From: Desulfosarcina widdelii
GTDB taxonomy: Bacteria > Desulfobacterota > Desulfobacteria > Desulfobacterales > Desulfosarcinaceae
Reading direction: 5' to 3'
Length of the DNA stretch: 64,000 bases
NCBI RefSeq assembly: GCF_009688965.1
Contig: NZ_AP021875.1
Span: 3,782,001 to 3,846,000, forward strand
The notes under the pieces were generated by a model that had not been told where the DNA came from, searched no databases, and was given only the letters and a program-made list of their open reading frames with translations. This document shows positions 18,155 through 27,378 of this stretch, piece after piece (the stretch's first letter is position 1; each line of letters starts with the position of its first letter). The position numbers were made by a program, and so were the translations under genes.

Positions 18155-19474
18155 ATGTCCGTAGAGAACCCCGCTGCCGAGTATTCTTTCCGCCCCAAGG
18201 ACAGTCTGGTGGGCGCCCAGATGCTGTTTGTCGCCTTCGGCGCCCTGGTCCTGGTTCCCCTGCTCACCGGTCTGAACCCCAATGTCGCCCTGTTCACCGC
18301 CGGAGTAGGCACCCTGATCTTCCAGTTCATTACGAAACGCATGGTTCCCATTTTCCTGGCTTCCTCCTTTGCCTTCATTGCGCCGATTATCCACGGGGTC
18401 AATACCTGGGGAATTCCCGGCACCATGTGCGGCCTGGTAGCCGCCGGGTTGCTGTATGTGGCCCTGAGCCTCTGTATTAAAATCTTCGGTTCCGGCTTTC
18501 TGCACAAACTGCTTCCGCCCGTCGTGGTGGGCCCGGTCATCATGGTCATCGGTCTGGTGCTGGCTCCCGTGGCCGTCAACATGGCCATGGGCCGCACCGG
18601 CGACGGCAGCGCCTGGCTGGTCCCCCAGAGCACGGCCATGATCGTGGCCGGCGTGGCCCTGATCGTGACCGTTCTCGCGTCCCTGCTGGGCAAAGGCTGG
18701 CTGCGTCTGATCCCCATACTCATCGGCGTCGGCGCCGGCTATGTTGCCGCCCTGATCCTCGATCTCGTCGGCATCTCGGGCACGATCCAATCCGGATTCG
18801 ATCCGGGGAGCCTGAAGAACTTTACCGGCCCCGCCCTGGTCAGTTTTAAACCGCTGGTGGACGCGCCCTGGTTCGCCGTTCCAGATTTCGTCTTCCCCGA
18901 ATGGAACCTCCAGGCAATCTTTTTTATCGTTCCGGTAGCCATTGCGCCGGCCATCGAACATTTCGGAGATATCCTGGCCATCGGCAACGTCACCGGCAAA
19001 GACTACGTCGAGAATCCGGGAATTCACCGCACCATGATGGGTGACGGTATCGCCACATCCATGGCTTCCTTGCTGGGGGGACCGCCCAACACCACCTACA
19101 GTGAGGTAACCGGTGCGGTGACCCTGACCCGTATGTTCAATCCCGGGATTATGACCTGGGCAGCCCTGTTTGCCATTGCCCTGGCCTTTATCGGCAAGAT
19201 GGGCGCCCTGCTGCAGACCATTCCGGTGCCGGTAATGGGCGGGATCATGCTGCTTTTGTTCGGCGCCATTACGGTGGTGGGCCTCAACACCCTGGTAAAA
19301 TCCGGGGAAGATCTCACCGAATCCCGCAATCTGACCATTGTCGCCTTGATTTTGGTCTGCGGCATCGGAGGTATGGTGCTCCCCTTCGGGAAATTTACCC
19401 TTGGTGGCATCGGCCTTGCCGGTGTGCTGGGGGTTGTTCTCAATCTGATCCTGCCGGCCCAAAATAAGAACTGA
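18155..19474 (+). CDS. uraA: Uracil/xanthine permease
   Basis: A 439-residue inner-membrane nucleobase permease of the NCS2 family with many hydrophobic helices. The start follows AAAAGGAGGTGCC. Characteristic segments are GANPNVALFTAG-like SGLNPNVALFTAGVGTL near the N-terminus (here LTGLNPNVALFTAGVGTL), LPPVVVGPVIMVIGL, and GGPPNTTYSEVTGAVTLT, the family's substrate-site signature. Uracil is the probable substrate, xanthine the alternative. A terminator follows. Confidence 0.9.
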   Translation: MSVENPAAEYSFRPKDSLVGAQMLFVAFGALVLVPLLTGLNPNVALFTAGVGTLIFQFITKRMVPIFLASSFAFIAPIIHGVNTWGIPGTMCGLVAAGLLYVALSLCIKIFGSGFLHKLLPPVVVGPVIMVIGLVLAPVAVNMAMGRTGDGSAWLVPQSTAMIVAGVALIVTVLASLLGKGWLRLIPILIGVGAGYVAALILDLVGISGTIQSGFDPGSLKNFTGPALVSFKPLVDAPWFAVPDFVFPEWNLQAIFFIVPVAIAPAIEHFGDILAIGNVTGKDYVENPGIHRTMMGDGIATSMASLLGGPPNTTYSEVTGAVTLTRMFNPGIMTWAALFAIALAFIGKMGALLQTIPVPVMGGIMLLLFGAITVVGLNTLVKSGEDLTESRNLTIVALILVCGIGGMVLPFGKFTLGGIGLAGVLGVVLNLILPAQNKN

Positions 19475-19496
19475 TCCGACGCTGTCCGTTCATCGT

Positions 19497-19535
19497 AAAA
19501 ACGCCCCTCCGGCACCCGTCCGGAAGGGGCGTTTT
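19497..19535 (+). terminator. Rho-independent terminator after uraA
   Basis: A hairpin AAAACGCCCC-T-CCGG with CCGG-AA-GGGGCGTTTT, with a small internal bulge and flanking A and T runs, lies 22 bp after the stop. Confidence 0.8.
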
Positions 19536-19642
19536 CATGTTCGGACAGCTAACCGAGCGGCTGTCTTGACACCGCGGCCGGTTTACCCGATGATACGGGA
19601 AATGCCTCTATGGACAGATGCCCGGTGCCTTTGGAGTACTTC

Positions 19643-20368
19643 ATGACCAGAGATCTTATCTACCGCAATCGGCAGGATCCGATTGCCCCTTTCGAGTTCA
19701 ACGCCGCTGTAGCCGATGTCTTCGACGACATGATCCACCGCTCCGTGCCGATGTATGCCGAAATCATCCGCCGGCAGGCCCAAATTATCGAAATCGCTGC
19801 TCCCAAAGGAGCGCGAATTTACGATCTGGGATCTTCGACCGGCAATCTGGCACTGGCCCTTTGTGAACGAATGCCTGCCGGCACGTTCGAACTGACGGCC
19901 GTTGACACCTCTCAGCCCATGCTCGACATTTCCGCAAAACGCCTGAATGCCATCGACCGGCCGACAGATGTCACCCACGTGAATGCCGACGTTCGCTGCA
20001 TCGCCATGGAATCGGCCGGTGCCGTGGTGGCCAACTTTACCCTGCAATTCATCCCGCCGGCGGACAGGGATGCGCTTCTGGAAAAAATACACGGGTCATT
20101 GGTGCCTGGTGGAATCTTCCTATTTTCGGAAAAAACCATTCACCCGGATCCGGGGTTGGCGGATCTGCAGGTGGATTTTTACTACCGCTTCAAAAAGGAA
20201 AACGGATACTCGGAGCTGGAGATCAGCCAGAAGCGCGACGCCCTGGAAAACGTTCTGGTTCCTGAAACCGTTGCTGCCCATCAGGAGCGGTTGCGGCGAT
20301 GCGGGTTTACCGCTTGCGATCTCTGGCTGAAGTGGTTCAATTTCTGCTCGTGGATCTGCACGCGATGA
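19643..20368 (+). CDS. cmoA: Carboxy-S-adenosyl-L-methionine synthase
   Basis: A 241-residue enzyme making carboxy-SAM from SAM and prephenate for tRNA wobble-uridine modification. The start at MTRDLIYRNR has GGAG seven bases upstream and gives the family length (E. coli about 247). The methyltransferase fold shows YDLGSSTGNLALAL, the VNADVRCIAME strand, and VVANFTLQFIPP. The C-terminus LWLKWFNFCSW is typical of CmoA. It overlaps cmoB by ATGA. Confidence 0.93.
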   Translation: MTRDLIYRNRQDPIAPFEFNAAVADVFDDMIHRSVPMYAEIIRRQAQIIEIAAPKGARIYDLGSSTGNLALALCERMPAGTFELTAVDTSQPMLDISAKRLNAIDRPTDVTHVNADVRCIAMESAGAVVANFTLQFIPPADRDALLEKIHGSLVPGGIFLFSEKTIHPDPGLADLQVDFYYRFKKENGYSELEISQKRDALENVLVPETVAAHQERLRRCGFTACDLWLKWFNFCSWICTR

Positions 20369-21342
20369 GCCATCTGGAAGACCTTGGCAACGACCCTGTA
20401 ATCGGGACTTTCCTGCCGGAGCTGATCCGCCTGGTGGACCGGAAAACGGCAGAGATATCGCAGCAGAACAAAAAGGGCCGGGAACTTGAAGGGGCGCTGG
20501 AAGACCTGCCCCGGGCGGAACCGTCTTCCGTAGATGCGAACCGGGATCGGATACGAATCGGCGCTGCCGGCGATCTCGACAAATCCTCTAAAGAAGCCCT
20601 TTTCAACGCCCTGTGTCGGCTGAAACCCTGGCGGAAAGGACCCTTTGACGTCTTCGGCGTGGCTCTGGACAGCGAGTGGAACAGCGCCATCAAATGGAAC
20701 CGGCTGGCCGAACACTTAGGTCCGCAGCGCGGCAAGCGGATCCTGGACATCGGGGCCAGCAATGGCTATTACATGTTCCGCATGGCCGCCCGAAAGCCGG
20801 CCCTGATCATTGGGATCGAACCCCATCTCAACTACTACTTCCAGTTCCTGGCCCTGTCTCGCTACCTGACATTTACCAGCCTGTACAACCTGCCCCTGAA
20901 ACTGGAGGAACTGCCGGCATTGAATGGCTGTTTCGACACGGTGCTTTGCATGGGCATCCTCTATCACCGCCGATCCCCATTGGACACGTTACTGCAAATT
21001 CGCGAGCGCATGGTTCCCGGAGGACAGTTAGTGCTGGAAACCCTGGTTCTGGAAGGCGAAAACGAAATGGCCCTGTTTCCCGAAAAGCGCTATGCCAAAA
21101 TGAAGAATGTCTTCTTCATCCCCACGGTCGCCTGCCTGGGCCACTGGCTGCGGCGAACAGGATTTCAAGATGTGCGCTGCGTGGACATCTCCAAAACCAC
21201 CATAGAAGAGCAGCGCAAAACAGCATGGATCGACACCCAGAGCCTGGAGGACTTTCTCGATCCCGAAGACCCCGCGAAAACCGTCGAAGGCTACCCTGCG
21301 CCGATGCGGGCCATGGTGTTGGCTAACGCCGCAGATTCCTGA
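20365..21342 (+). CDS. cmoB: tRNA U34 carboxymethyltransferase
   Basis: A 325-residue enzyme that transfers the carboxymethyl group from carboxy-SAM to 5-hydroxyuridine at tRNA position 34. I chose the ATG at 20365, overlapping the cmoA stop, because it gives about 93 residues before the LKPWRKGPF motif, as in E. coli CmoB; an earlier ATG at 20299 would overlap cmoA by 70 bp. Conserved segments are WNSAIKWNRL, ILDIGASNGYYMFRM, and CMGILYHRRSPLDTL. It forms a two-gene operon with cmoA; a weak hairpin with a T run after the stop may terminate it. Confidence 0.93.
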   Translation: MSHLEDLGNDPVIGTFLPELIRLVDRKTAEISQQNKKGRELEGALEDLPRAEPSSVDANRDRIRIGAAGDLDKSSKEALFNALCRLKPWRKGPFDVFGVALDSEWNSAIKWNRLAEHLGPQRGKRILDIGASNGYYMFRMAARKPALIIGIEPHLNYYFQFLALSRYLTFTSLYNLPLKLEELPALNGCFDTVLCMGILYHRRSPLDTLLQIRERMVPGGQLVLETLVLEGENEMALFPEKRYAKMKNVFFIPTVACLGHWLRRTGFQDVRCVDISKTTIEEQRKTAWIDTQSLEDFLDPEDPAKTVEGYPAPMRAMVLANAADS

Positions 21343-21390
21343 TGTCGGCCGATTCGCCGCTGGATTGATTTGCCCACGGTCGGCGTTTTT

Positions 21391-22128
21391 TCAGGCGGTG
21401 GGAATTTTTTCAAGGGCCGCTGTAATCGTCCGATGGACCTTGTCCGACAGCGCCTGCACCGACAAATCGGCAAACTGCTCGGGAAAAATGGGGTCCAGCA
21501 CACGGATGTACATATGCTGCCGGCCGTGAAAATTGAGGCTGTACTTGGGCAGGGCGGCATGGGTGCCGTTGATCGCCACCGGTAGAATCGGCACGCCCAT
21601 CTTTTTGGCCAGAATGAAGGCCCCCGGTTTAAAGGCTTTGATATCGCCGGTTTTCGAGCGGGTTCCTTCGGGAAACATGAAAATGGAATTGCCCTTGGAA
21701 AGGGCCTTCTCGCAATCGGCAAACATCCGGGCGATGCCCGCCTTGTCTCCGCGTTTGAGCTTGATATAGCGGTTCAGCCGCATGTTCCAACCAATGAACG
21801 GGAGATTGAACACTTCGGCCTTGGACACCCATTTAAACGGAATGAAAAGGCGGAACGCCACCAGAATGTCCAGTTGGGACTGGTGATTGGAAACGATGAC
21901 AAAATGACGCTGCCAGGCGGTTTTTCTCCGGCCCTCCACATGAACCGACCAGGCCGGCATGAGCCACAGGTACAAAGAGGCCCAGAAGGAGGAAAACAGG
22001 TGCAGCAGCACCAGTCGCCTGTCAAACGCGAAGGTGAGGAGCCATATCAGCAGGGCAACGACAAAAAAGACGGCGGAGGTTAGGCCGATAAAGATCAAAA
22101 ATAAAATGGAGATCGACCGGTTGATCAT
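21391..22128 (-). CDS. plsC: 1-acyl-sn-glycerol-3-phosphate acyltransferase
   Basis: A 245-residue membrane acyltransferase that makes phosphatidate. The start MINRSIS has GGAGG upstream. N-terminal hydrophobic helices are followed by the catalytic NHQSQLD box and the acceptor-binding FMFPEGTRS box. It lies 22 bp downstream of a small lipoprotein gene on the same strand. Confidence 0.88.
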   Translation of the reverse strand: MINRSISILFLIFIGLTSAVFFVVALLIWLLTFAFDRRLVLLHLFSSFWASLYLWLMPAWSVHVEGRRKTAWQRHFVIVSNHQSQLDILVAFRLFIPFKWVSKAEVFNLPFIGWNMRLNRYIKLKRGDKAGIARMFADCEKALSKGNSIFMFPEGTRSKTGDIKAFKPGAFILAKKMGVPILPVAINGTHAALPKYSLNFHGRQHMYIRVLDPIFPEQFADLSVQALSDKVHRTITAALEKIPTA

Positions 22129-22150
22129 AAATGCAGCCTCCAAGAAGGTT

Positions 22151-22354
22151 TCAGCAGGTTGATAAACGATCCATTTTGAATTTTACGGCCCACCACCCGT
22201 TTTTGTCGGACAGGTGAGGCGATAACTGTGCGGCACCGGATTCGGGCACGGGTTGCTTTGCGGTACCCGCACACCCGGTGGCCATGCCGGCAATTCCGAG
22301 AAGCAGGAGAAACCATCCAAGCCGGGGCATTGTAATGAATATTTTTGTTCTCAT
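22151..22354 (-). CDS. Small putative lipoprotein
   Basis: A 67-residue protein with a lipoprotein signal (WFLLLLGIAGMATGC) and a short mature part ending WWAVKFKMDRLSTC. No family recognised. It is upstream of plsC, probably in the same transcript. It could be a truncated remnant of a longer lipoprotein. The signal and lipobox are the only firm support. Confidence 0.45.
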   Translation of the reverse strand: MRTKIFITMPRLGWFLLLLGIAGMATGCAGTAKQPVPESGAAQLSPHLSDKNGWWAVKFKMDRLSTC

Positions 22355-22528
22355 GTTTTTTTCGTTGTTGCCCGATAATCAGAGATGACAGTTGCCCCGG
22401 CTGAACTTTGCCGTACGAATCGAGGTCGTTGATATCGTTGGCGATCAAGAATCGAACCGGGTTCGTCCGGAAACCCGGCAAACGGGGTTTGGATGAAAAC
22501 CGAAAACACGACCAGGAGAATGCCAATT

Positions 22529-23203
22529 ATGAGTGATCGCTACACCGTTATCTTCGACGGCAGAATCATGCCCGGGAAAAATGCGGACATGGTCAAGGAA
22601 CGCTTGAAATCGGCGTTGAAGACCGATGACCAGGGGCTCGCCAGACTATTCACCGGCGATCCCGTGGCCGTGCGCAAGTCCACGGACAAGGCAACCGCCG
22701 AAAAGTACAAAAAGGTGTTCACCGCCGCCGGGGCCTTTTGTGAAATCCGCAAAGACGAGCCACCCGGAACCCCAAGACCAGAAACGCAGGCCAGCGCACC
22801 GGCTCCACCGGAGCCGGCCGACCCGCCGCCGGCGCCACCCGCTTCCCAAGTGAAGACGCACTATACCACGACATCGGACGGAGGAAAAATGGTAATCACG
22901 AATATCGAGACGGTTCCCGGCAGGACGGTAACGGAACATTTCGGTCTGGTTTCAGGCAGCACCATCCGGGCCAAGCACATCGGCCGCGATTTCATGGCCG
23001 GTTTGAAAAACCTGGTGGGCGGCGAACTCAAAGGCTATACCCAACTGCTTCAGGAGTCCCGCCAGCAAGCCATGGACCGTATGGTCGAAGAAGCCCGCCT
23101 TATGGGCGCCAATGCCATCGTCAATGTCCGCTTCTCCACCTCTTCCGTGGCCCAGGGGGCGGCCGAGCTTTACGCTTACGGCACCGCGGTCAGGGTGCAA
23201 TAG
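22529..23203 (+). CDS. YbjQ/UPF0145-domain protein with N-terminal extension
   Basis: A 224-residue protein. The start MSDRYTVIFDG is chosen as the first ATG with usable spacing from AGGAG. Residues 1-75 form an alpha/beta module of unknown type. A Pro/Ala-rich linker follows, and then a YbjQ (UPF0145) domain from about residue 120 (MVITNIETVPGRTVTEHFG) to the end (NAIVNVRF, AYGTAVRV). YbjQ domains form pentameric rings and are sometimes called heavy-metal-binding, without firm proof. First of a tight three-gene operon with another YbjQ protein and an M48 protease. Confidence 0.75.
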   Translation: MSDRYTVIFDGRIMPGKNADMVKERLKSALKTDDQGLARLFTGDPVAVRKSTDKATAEKYKKVFTAAGAFCEIRKDEPPGTPRPETQASAPAPPEPADPPPAPPASQVKTHYTTTSDGGKMVITNIETVPGRTVTEHFGLVSGSTIRAKHIGRDFMAGLKNLVGGELKGYTQLLQESRQQAMDRMVEEARLMGANAIVNVRFSTSSVAQGAAELYAYGTAVRVQ

Positions 23204-23213
23204 GAGAGGGGCC

Positions 23214-23663
23214 ATGATTGACCTGATTATTTTTCTGACACTGCTGGCTTTAGGATACGGTGCCGGCACCTGGGCCGAAAAACGGCACTACCGCTCCATT
23301 GCCCAACGCGAAGAAGCCACCATCAACCTGCCCGCCGTCACGTTGAAATCCGTGTCCGTCCCGGAAGACAAGATACGGGCCAGTCAGTTGGTTTACGGCA
23401 GCGCGGTAATTTCGGTGGATTACTTCAAACGTATCCTGGCCGGTCTGCGCAATATTTTCGGAGGGAAGGTCAAATCCTACGAGAGCTTGGTGGACCGGGC
23501 CCGTCGGGAGGCGCTGCTGCGCATGAAGGAGATGGCCGGGGACGCCACGGTGATCGTCAACGTCCGCATCGAGACGTCCGCCATCGGCAAGCAATCCAGA
23601 CGCAAGAATATCGGCTGTCTGGAAGCCGTGGCCTACGGAACGGCGCTGACCGTGGAGAAGTAG
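23214..23663 (+). CDS. Membrane-anchored YbjQ/UPF0145-domain protein
   Basis: A 149-residue protein. An N-terminal hydrophobic helix (LIIFLTLLALGYGAGTWAE) anchors a single YbjQ domain (VYGSAVISVDYFKRILAG, DATVIVNVRIET, AVAYGTALTV). It is a paralogue of the preceding protein. Start supported by TAGGAGAGG. It lies 10 bp downstream of the first YbjQ gene, and the protease start immediately abuts its stop, so expression is coupled. Confidence 0.8.
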   Translation: MIDLIIFLTLLALGYGAGTWAEKRHYRSIAQREEATINLPAVTLKSVSVPEDKIRASQLVYGSAVISVDYFKRILAGLRNIFGGKVKSYESLVDRARREALLRMKEMAGDATVIVNVRIETSAIGKQSRRKNIGCLEAVAYGTALTVEK

Positions 23664-24599
23664 GTGAAGTTTACCGCCCGGCGCATCCCGACCAACGTCA
23701 ACGTTTCGGGCACCCATCCGCTCAAGGAGTTTGCCATTCTGGCCGGGGGTCTGCTGGCCATCGCCGTTGGCCTTTATCTGGCTCTGGGCCTGGCCGTGGA
23801 TCTGATCGTTCCCCGGATCTCCATGAATCTGGAAAAAAAGTTGGCCGGGGCCTTCGTGGGACGGTTGGCGGAATCGGACCAGGCTACAGACGCCACGCGA
23901 AGCGTTCAGGCCATAGTGGACAGGCTGCAAGCCCGGTGTGCCCTTTTGCCGTACACCATTACCGTCCACGTCCAGGAGGCCGACGCCGTCAATGCCGCGG
24001 CCCTGCCCGGCGGTCACATGCTGGTCTTCACCGGCTTGCTGAAAAAAATGACTTCGGAAAATGAACTGGCGTTTGTTCTGGCCCATGAGTTGGGCCATTT
24101 CGCCCATCGAGACCACTTGCGGGGGCTGGGGCGGGCCCTGGTGCTGCTGACCGTCTCCACCGTGCTGCTGGGCGCGGACAACGACATCAACGGCATGATC
24201 GGTCAGGGCATGCAGCTCACCGAATTGAATTTTTCGCGAAACCAGGAAACCCGGGCCGACGAATTTGCCCTGGAAACCCTGGCCTGCCATTACGGCCATG
24301 TGACAGGCGCCACGGATTTTTTCGCTAAGATTCCCGCCGAAGCAGATCCGGGCCGTTTCGGCCACTATTTCGCCTCTCACCCGGAAAACCGTCGGCGCAT
24401 CGAGCATCTGAAAACGATGGCCCTTCAACGCGGTTACCCCTCCGGCGAATTACGCCCCCTGCCGGCGGACCTGGAGGAATTAGACACACCCTCCCCGCAG
24501 TTAAACGGGGGAATGGGATTGAATCAAACCCCGGTAAAAAACATCGTCTTCGCAGTGAGCCAGTCCGTCCTCTACATGAATCAAACCTTTTCGCGCTAA
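23664..24599 (+). CDS. M48-family metalloprotease
   Basis: A 311-residue membrane-anchored zinc protease starting at GTG directly after the previous stop. One N-terminal membrane helix (EFAILAGGLLAIAVGLYLAL) precedes the catalytic VLAHELGHFAHRDH, and the third ligand is in NQETRADEFAL. GGHMLVFTGLL and SHPENRRRIEHL are further M48 features. The last about 33 residues are encoded opposite the end of the pilT-like gene, so that tail is likely non-conserved. The link to two YbjQ proteins suggests membrane-protein quality control (inference). Confidence 0.82.
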   Translation: MKFTARRIPTNVNVSGTHPLKEFAILAGGLLAIAVGLYLALGLAVDLIVPRISMNLEKKLAGAFVGRLAESDQATDATRSVQAIVDRLQARCALLPYTITVHVQEADAVNAAALPGGHMLVFTGLLKKMTSENELAFVLAHELGHFAHRDHLRGLGRALVLLTVSTVLLGADNDINGMIGQGMQLTELNFSRNQETRADEFALETLACHYGHVTGATDFFAKIPAEADPGRFGHYFASHPENRRRIEHLKTMALQRGYPSGELRPLPADLEELDTPSPQLNGGMGLNQTPVKNIVFAVSQSVLYMNQTFSR

Positions 24600-26093
24600 T
24601 TTGGCCAGTGATATATCGATGCTCTGAAAGTCATCGCTGCCGGCCTGCATCTGGGATCGGACCTGGTGCGTCTTTGCGTCCCGGACAAATCCTTTCATCC
24701 GTTGGCTGTTGACAAAATATTCCAGGGCCAGAATTCGTCCTTTGCCGTCTTTCCGGGGCACCAGACGTTGTGCGAAAGAAACGAGCAGCGACTCGGCCAG
24801 CGTGAGACGAATCAGGTTCTGCTCGTAAGGATCGAACATGTTGACGACCCGCTCGACAATCGAGGTGGAGTTGTCCGAGTGGACGGTGGACAGAACCAGA
24901 TGGCCCGAATTGGCGGCTTGAAGAGCGATGCGGAAGGTTTCCTTGTCCCGCATCTCGCCGACCACGATAACATCCGGTGCCTGCCGCAAAACATGGCGCA
25001 TGCCCTGGGCAAAAGAGTTCACGTCGCGTCCGATTTCACGCTGGCTGATGTTGCTTTTTTTATGCTTGTGCAGGTACTCCACCGGGTCTTCAAGGGTAAT
25101 GATGTTGCACCCCCGTTGACTGTTGATGATATCCACCAGGGCCGACAAGGTGGTCGTTTTTCCGTGGCCCGCGGGGCTGGAAACCAAAATCAATCCTTGG
25201 GGACGCAAGGCAAAACGAGCGACCCATTCGGGCAGATTCAACCGGTCCAGTGGGGGAATTTCGTCCATGATCCGACGCAGGGCGATCGCCACGGAGTTGC
25301 GCTGATGGAACAAAGCGACCCGGAACCTCCCGATACCCGGGTAGGTGGTCGAAAATTCGTAGTCCGTTTTTTCCGAAAAAACGGCCCATTTCTCATCGGA
25401 GAGCAACTCCCGGGCATAGCTCATACAATCTTCGGGCGTAAGCGCTGGGATAGCCAACCGTTTCAATGTGTTGGCAACTTTTATGGATGGAGGCGAGCCC
25501 GCTGTAAAAATCATATCGTAGGCGTCGGTCTTTTTTAGATAGCGCAACAACGACACGATCTGGGGCGACTTCTCTCCCTTTTCCATCTCCACTAGTTCCG
25601 AAAGCGCCTCGCCCTGCAAGCCCGTTCCCGGATTGGTACGAATGCTTCGGATCGCAGTTTCGATCATGAAAGCGGGCATCACTACGGGTTTGATTTTCTT
25701 GCCCAGCGAAAACTCCAATTCGCTGATGGTGGCAAAATCCTGTGGATTGATCATACCCAGGACCAGGGTCTGGTTGGTGAGTTCAAGGGGCAGCACCTTC
25801 AGGGCGCTTATTTTTTCGAACGGCACCAGTTGAAGCACATCTTCACTGATATTGCGCTCGTACAGGTTGACACCCGGAACGCCAAATTTTCTACTCAGCA
25901 GATCCAGCAGGTCTTCCAGGTGGATGAATCCCATTTCGATGAGAATCGATCCCAGTTGCCCGCCAGCCTGGGTCTGCCGCCGAAGTACCTGTTGAAGCTG
26001 TTCTGTGTTGATCAATCCATTGCTGATCAACTCTTCGCCGATTCTCCGCTTTTTCGCTTCCTGGGAGTTATTGGGATGTGAATGATCTGCCAT
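24501..26093 (-). CDS. PilT/GspE-type secretion ATPase with MshEN domain
   Basis: A 530-residue ATPase. The N-terminal MshEN/GspE_N domain (GEELISNGLINTEQLQQVL, GVPGVNLYERNI) is followed by a PilT-type core with Walker A SSPAGHGKTTTLSALV, the Asp box, Walker B APDVIVVGEMRD, and His-box HLVLSTVHSDNS. The C-terminus has the PilT-like arm (LARKGLIHVEDGLAHCED). The start MADHSHPN has AAAAGGAG upstream. It may drive pilus retraction or sense cyclic di-GMP through the MshEN domain (family knowledge). No pilin genes are adjacent. It overlaps the convergent M48 gene by 99 bp. Confidence 0.85.
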   Translation of the reverse strand: MADHSHPNNSQEAKKRRIGEELISNGLINTEQLQQVLRRQTQAGGQLGSILIEMGFIHLEDLLDLLSRKFGVPGVNLYERNISEDVLQLVPFEKISALKVLPLELTNQTLVLGMINPQDFATISELEFSLGKKIKPVVMPAFMIETAIRSIRTNPGTGLQGEALSELVEMEKGEKSPQIVSLLRYLKKTDAYDMIFTAGSPPSIKVANTLKRLAIPALTPEDCMSYARELLSDEKWAVFSEKTDYEFSTTYPGIGRFRVALFHQRNSVAIALRRIMDEIPPLDRLNLPEWVARFALRPQGLILVSSPAGHGKTTTLSALVDIINSQRGCNIITLEDPVEYLHKHKKSNISQREIGRDVNSFAQGMRHVLRQAPDVIVVGEMRDKETFRIALQAANSGHLVLSTVHSDNSTSIVERVVNMFDPYEQNLIRLTLAESLLVSFAQRLVPRKDGKGRILALEYFVNSQRMKGFVRDAKTHQVRSQMQAGSDDFQSIDISLAKLARKGLIHVEDGLAHCEDDVFYRGLIQSHSPV

Positions 26094-26382
26094 AGGTGTG
26101 CACTCCTTTTCTTTTTTAAGCGTGAAACAGCAATTCAACCGGCAAGATGGCATGGGCTTTTGTCAACGGCTGTTGATGTAAACCGAATATGCTTTAAAAT
26201 CAATAACTGAGAATAGAAATGACCGTTTGTATTACGAGTTTTCAGCTTTTCTTGGCGCTTTTTTCGTTGTTGTATGGGTCGTATTGACCATAATCGATTT
26301 GCCTTGCTCATGGTCGGTAAAGATGATATTCGGGTCGGCCGGTTTGCCAATCGTTTATCCTCTCCAAAATGGAGGAACCGCA

Positions 26383-27180
26383 ATGACGGCAATTCTTTTA
26401 ATGTATATTTTCGTCGGGGCCATTGCCGGTGTTCTGGCCGGACTGCTGGGAATCGGCGGCGGCTTGGTCATCGTGCCCATGCTGGTGTTCTGCTTCGTTC
26501 GCCAGGGCATCCCCGAGGCCATGATCATGCACCTGGCGTTAGGTACTTCACTGGCCAGCATCATGTTCACCGCCGTGTCCAGCTTTCGCGCCCACCACAA
26601 ACGCGGGGCGGTGCACTGGGATGTGGTGCGCAAAATCGTTATCGGCATCTTCGCGGGAACCTTTATCGGGAGCTATATCGCCGCCCAGTTGTCCACTCGG
26701 TTCCTGAAGGGGTTTTTCGTCGTGTTCCTCTATTACGTGGCCGTTCAGATGCTGACCGGTAAAAAACCCAAGCCGACACGCCAGATTCCCGGACGCACGG
26801 CCATGTTCGGTGTGGGCAATATCATCGGCGTGGTGTCAAGCCTGGTGGGAATCGGGGGCGGAACCCTTTCGGTACCGTTCATGATCTGGTGCAACATGCC
26901 GGTCCACCACGCCATCGGTACTTCGGCCGCCATCGGATTTCCCATCGCCATCGCCGGCACCATCGGCTACATTGTCAACGGCTGGTCGATCTCGGGGCTC
27001 CCCGAGTATTCTTTGGGATACATATACCTGCCGGCACTGGTGGGCATCGTGGTTACCAGCGTGCTGACCGCTCCTTTGGGCGTACGCCTGGCTCATAGTC
27101 TGCCAGTGGACCGCCTGAAACGGGTTTTTTCCGTGCTGCTGCTGGTGGTTGGCACCCGCATGCTGATCAGCATCATATAG
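26383..27180 (+). CDS. TauE/SafE-family membrane permease
   Basis: A 265-residue membrane protein. The start MTAILLMYIF is given by GGAGGAACCGCA. It has the internal duplication of this family: GLLGIGGGLVIVPMLV in the first half and LVGIGGGTLSVPFM in the second. Members export sulfite, sulfoacetate or related anions, or transport thiosulfate. In a sulfate reducer a sulfur oxyanion is plausible. It precedes sat, but a separate promoter at 27263 drives sat. Confidence 0.85.
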   Translation: MTAILLMYIFVGAIAGVLAGLLGIGGGLVIVPMLVFCFVRQGIPEAMIMHLALGTSLASIMFTAVSSFRAHHKRGAVHWDVVRKIVIGIFAGTFIGSYIAAQLSTRFLKGFFVVFLYYVAVQMLTGKKPKPTRQIPGRTAMFGVGNIIGVVSSLVGIGGGTLSVPFMIWCNMPVHHAIGTSAAIGFPIAIAGTIGYIVNGWSISGLPEYSLGYIYLPALVGIVVTSVLTAPLGVRLAHSLPVDRLKRVFSVLLLVVGTRMLISII

Positions 27181-27262
27181 CCATGTTTCAATCATATGCT
27201 CAAATTATTGATTTCAGGCCGGATATCTTTTGCAGCAACGGTGGCCGCAGCCCGAAATATTC

Positions 27263-27291
27263 TTGACAAAAACACCGTTCCCGCATAGTTA
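27263..27291 (+). promoter_or_regulatory. Candidate sigma-70 promoter of sat
   Basis: A perfect -35 TTGACA is followed after 17 bp by TAGTTA. The transcript would have a leader of about 80 bases before the sat start. The etfB upstream region carries the same -35/spacing/-10 combination. Confidence 0.55.
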
Positions 27292-27378
27292 CTTCTACTT
27301 GGTGTTTCCATCCCTTCCAGGCTATTCATCTGTGTATACAGATTGCGAAAATCACATTATCGAAAGGAGAAAGAACAC

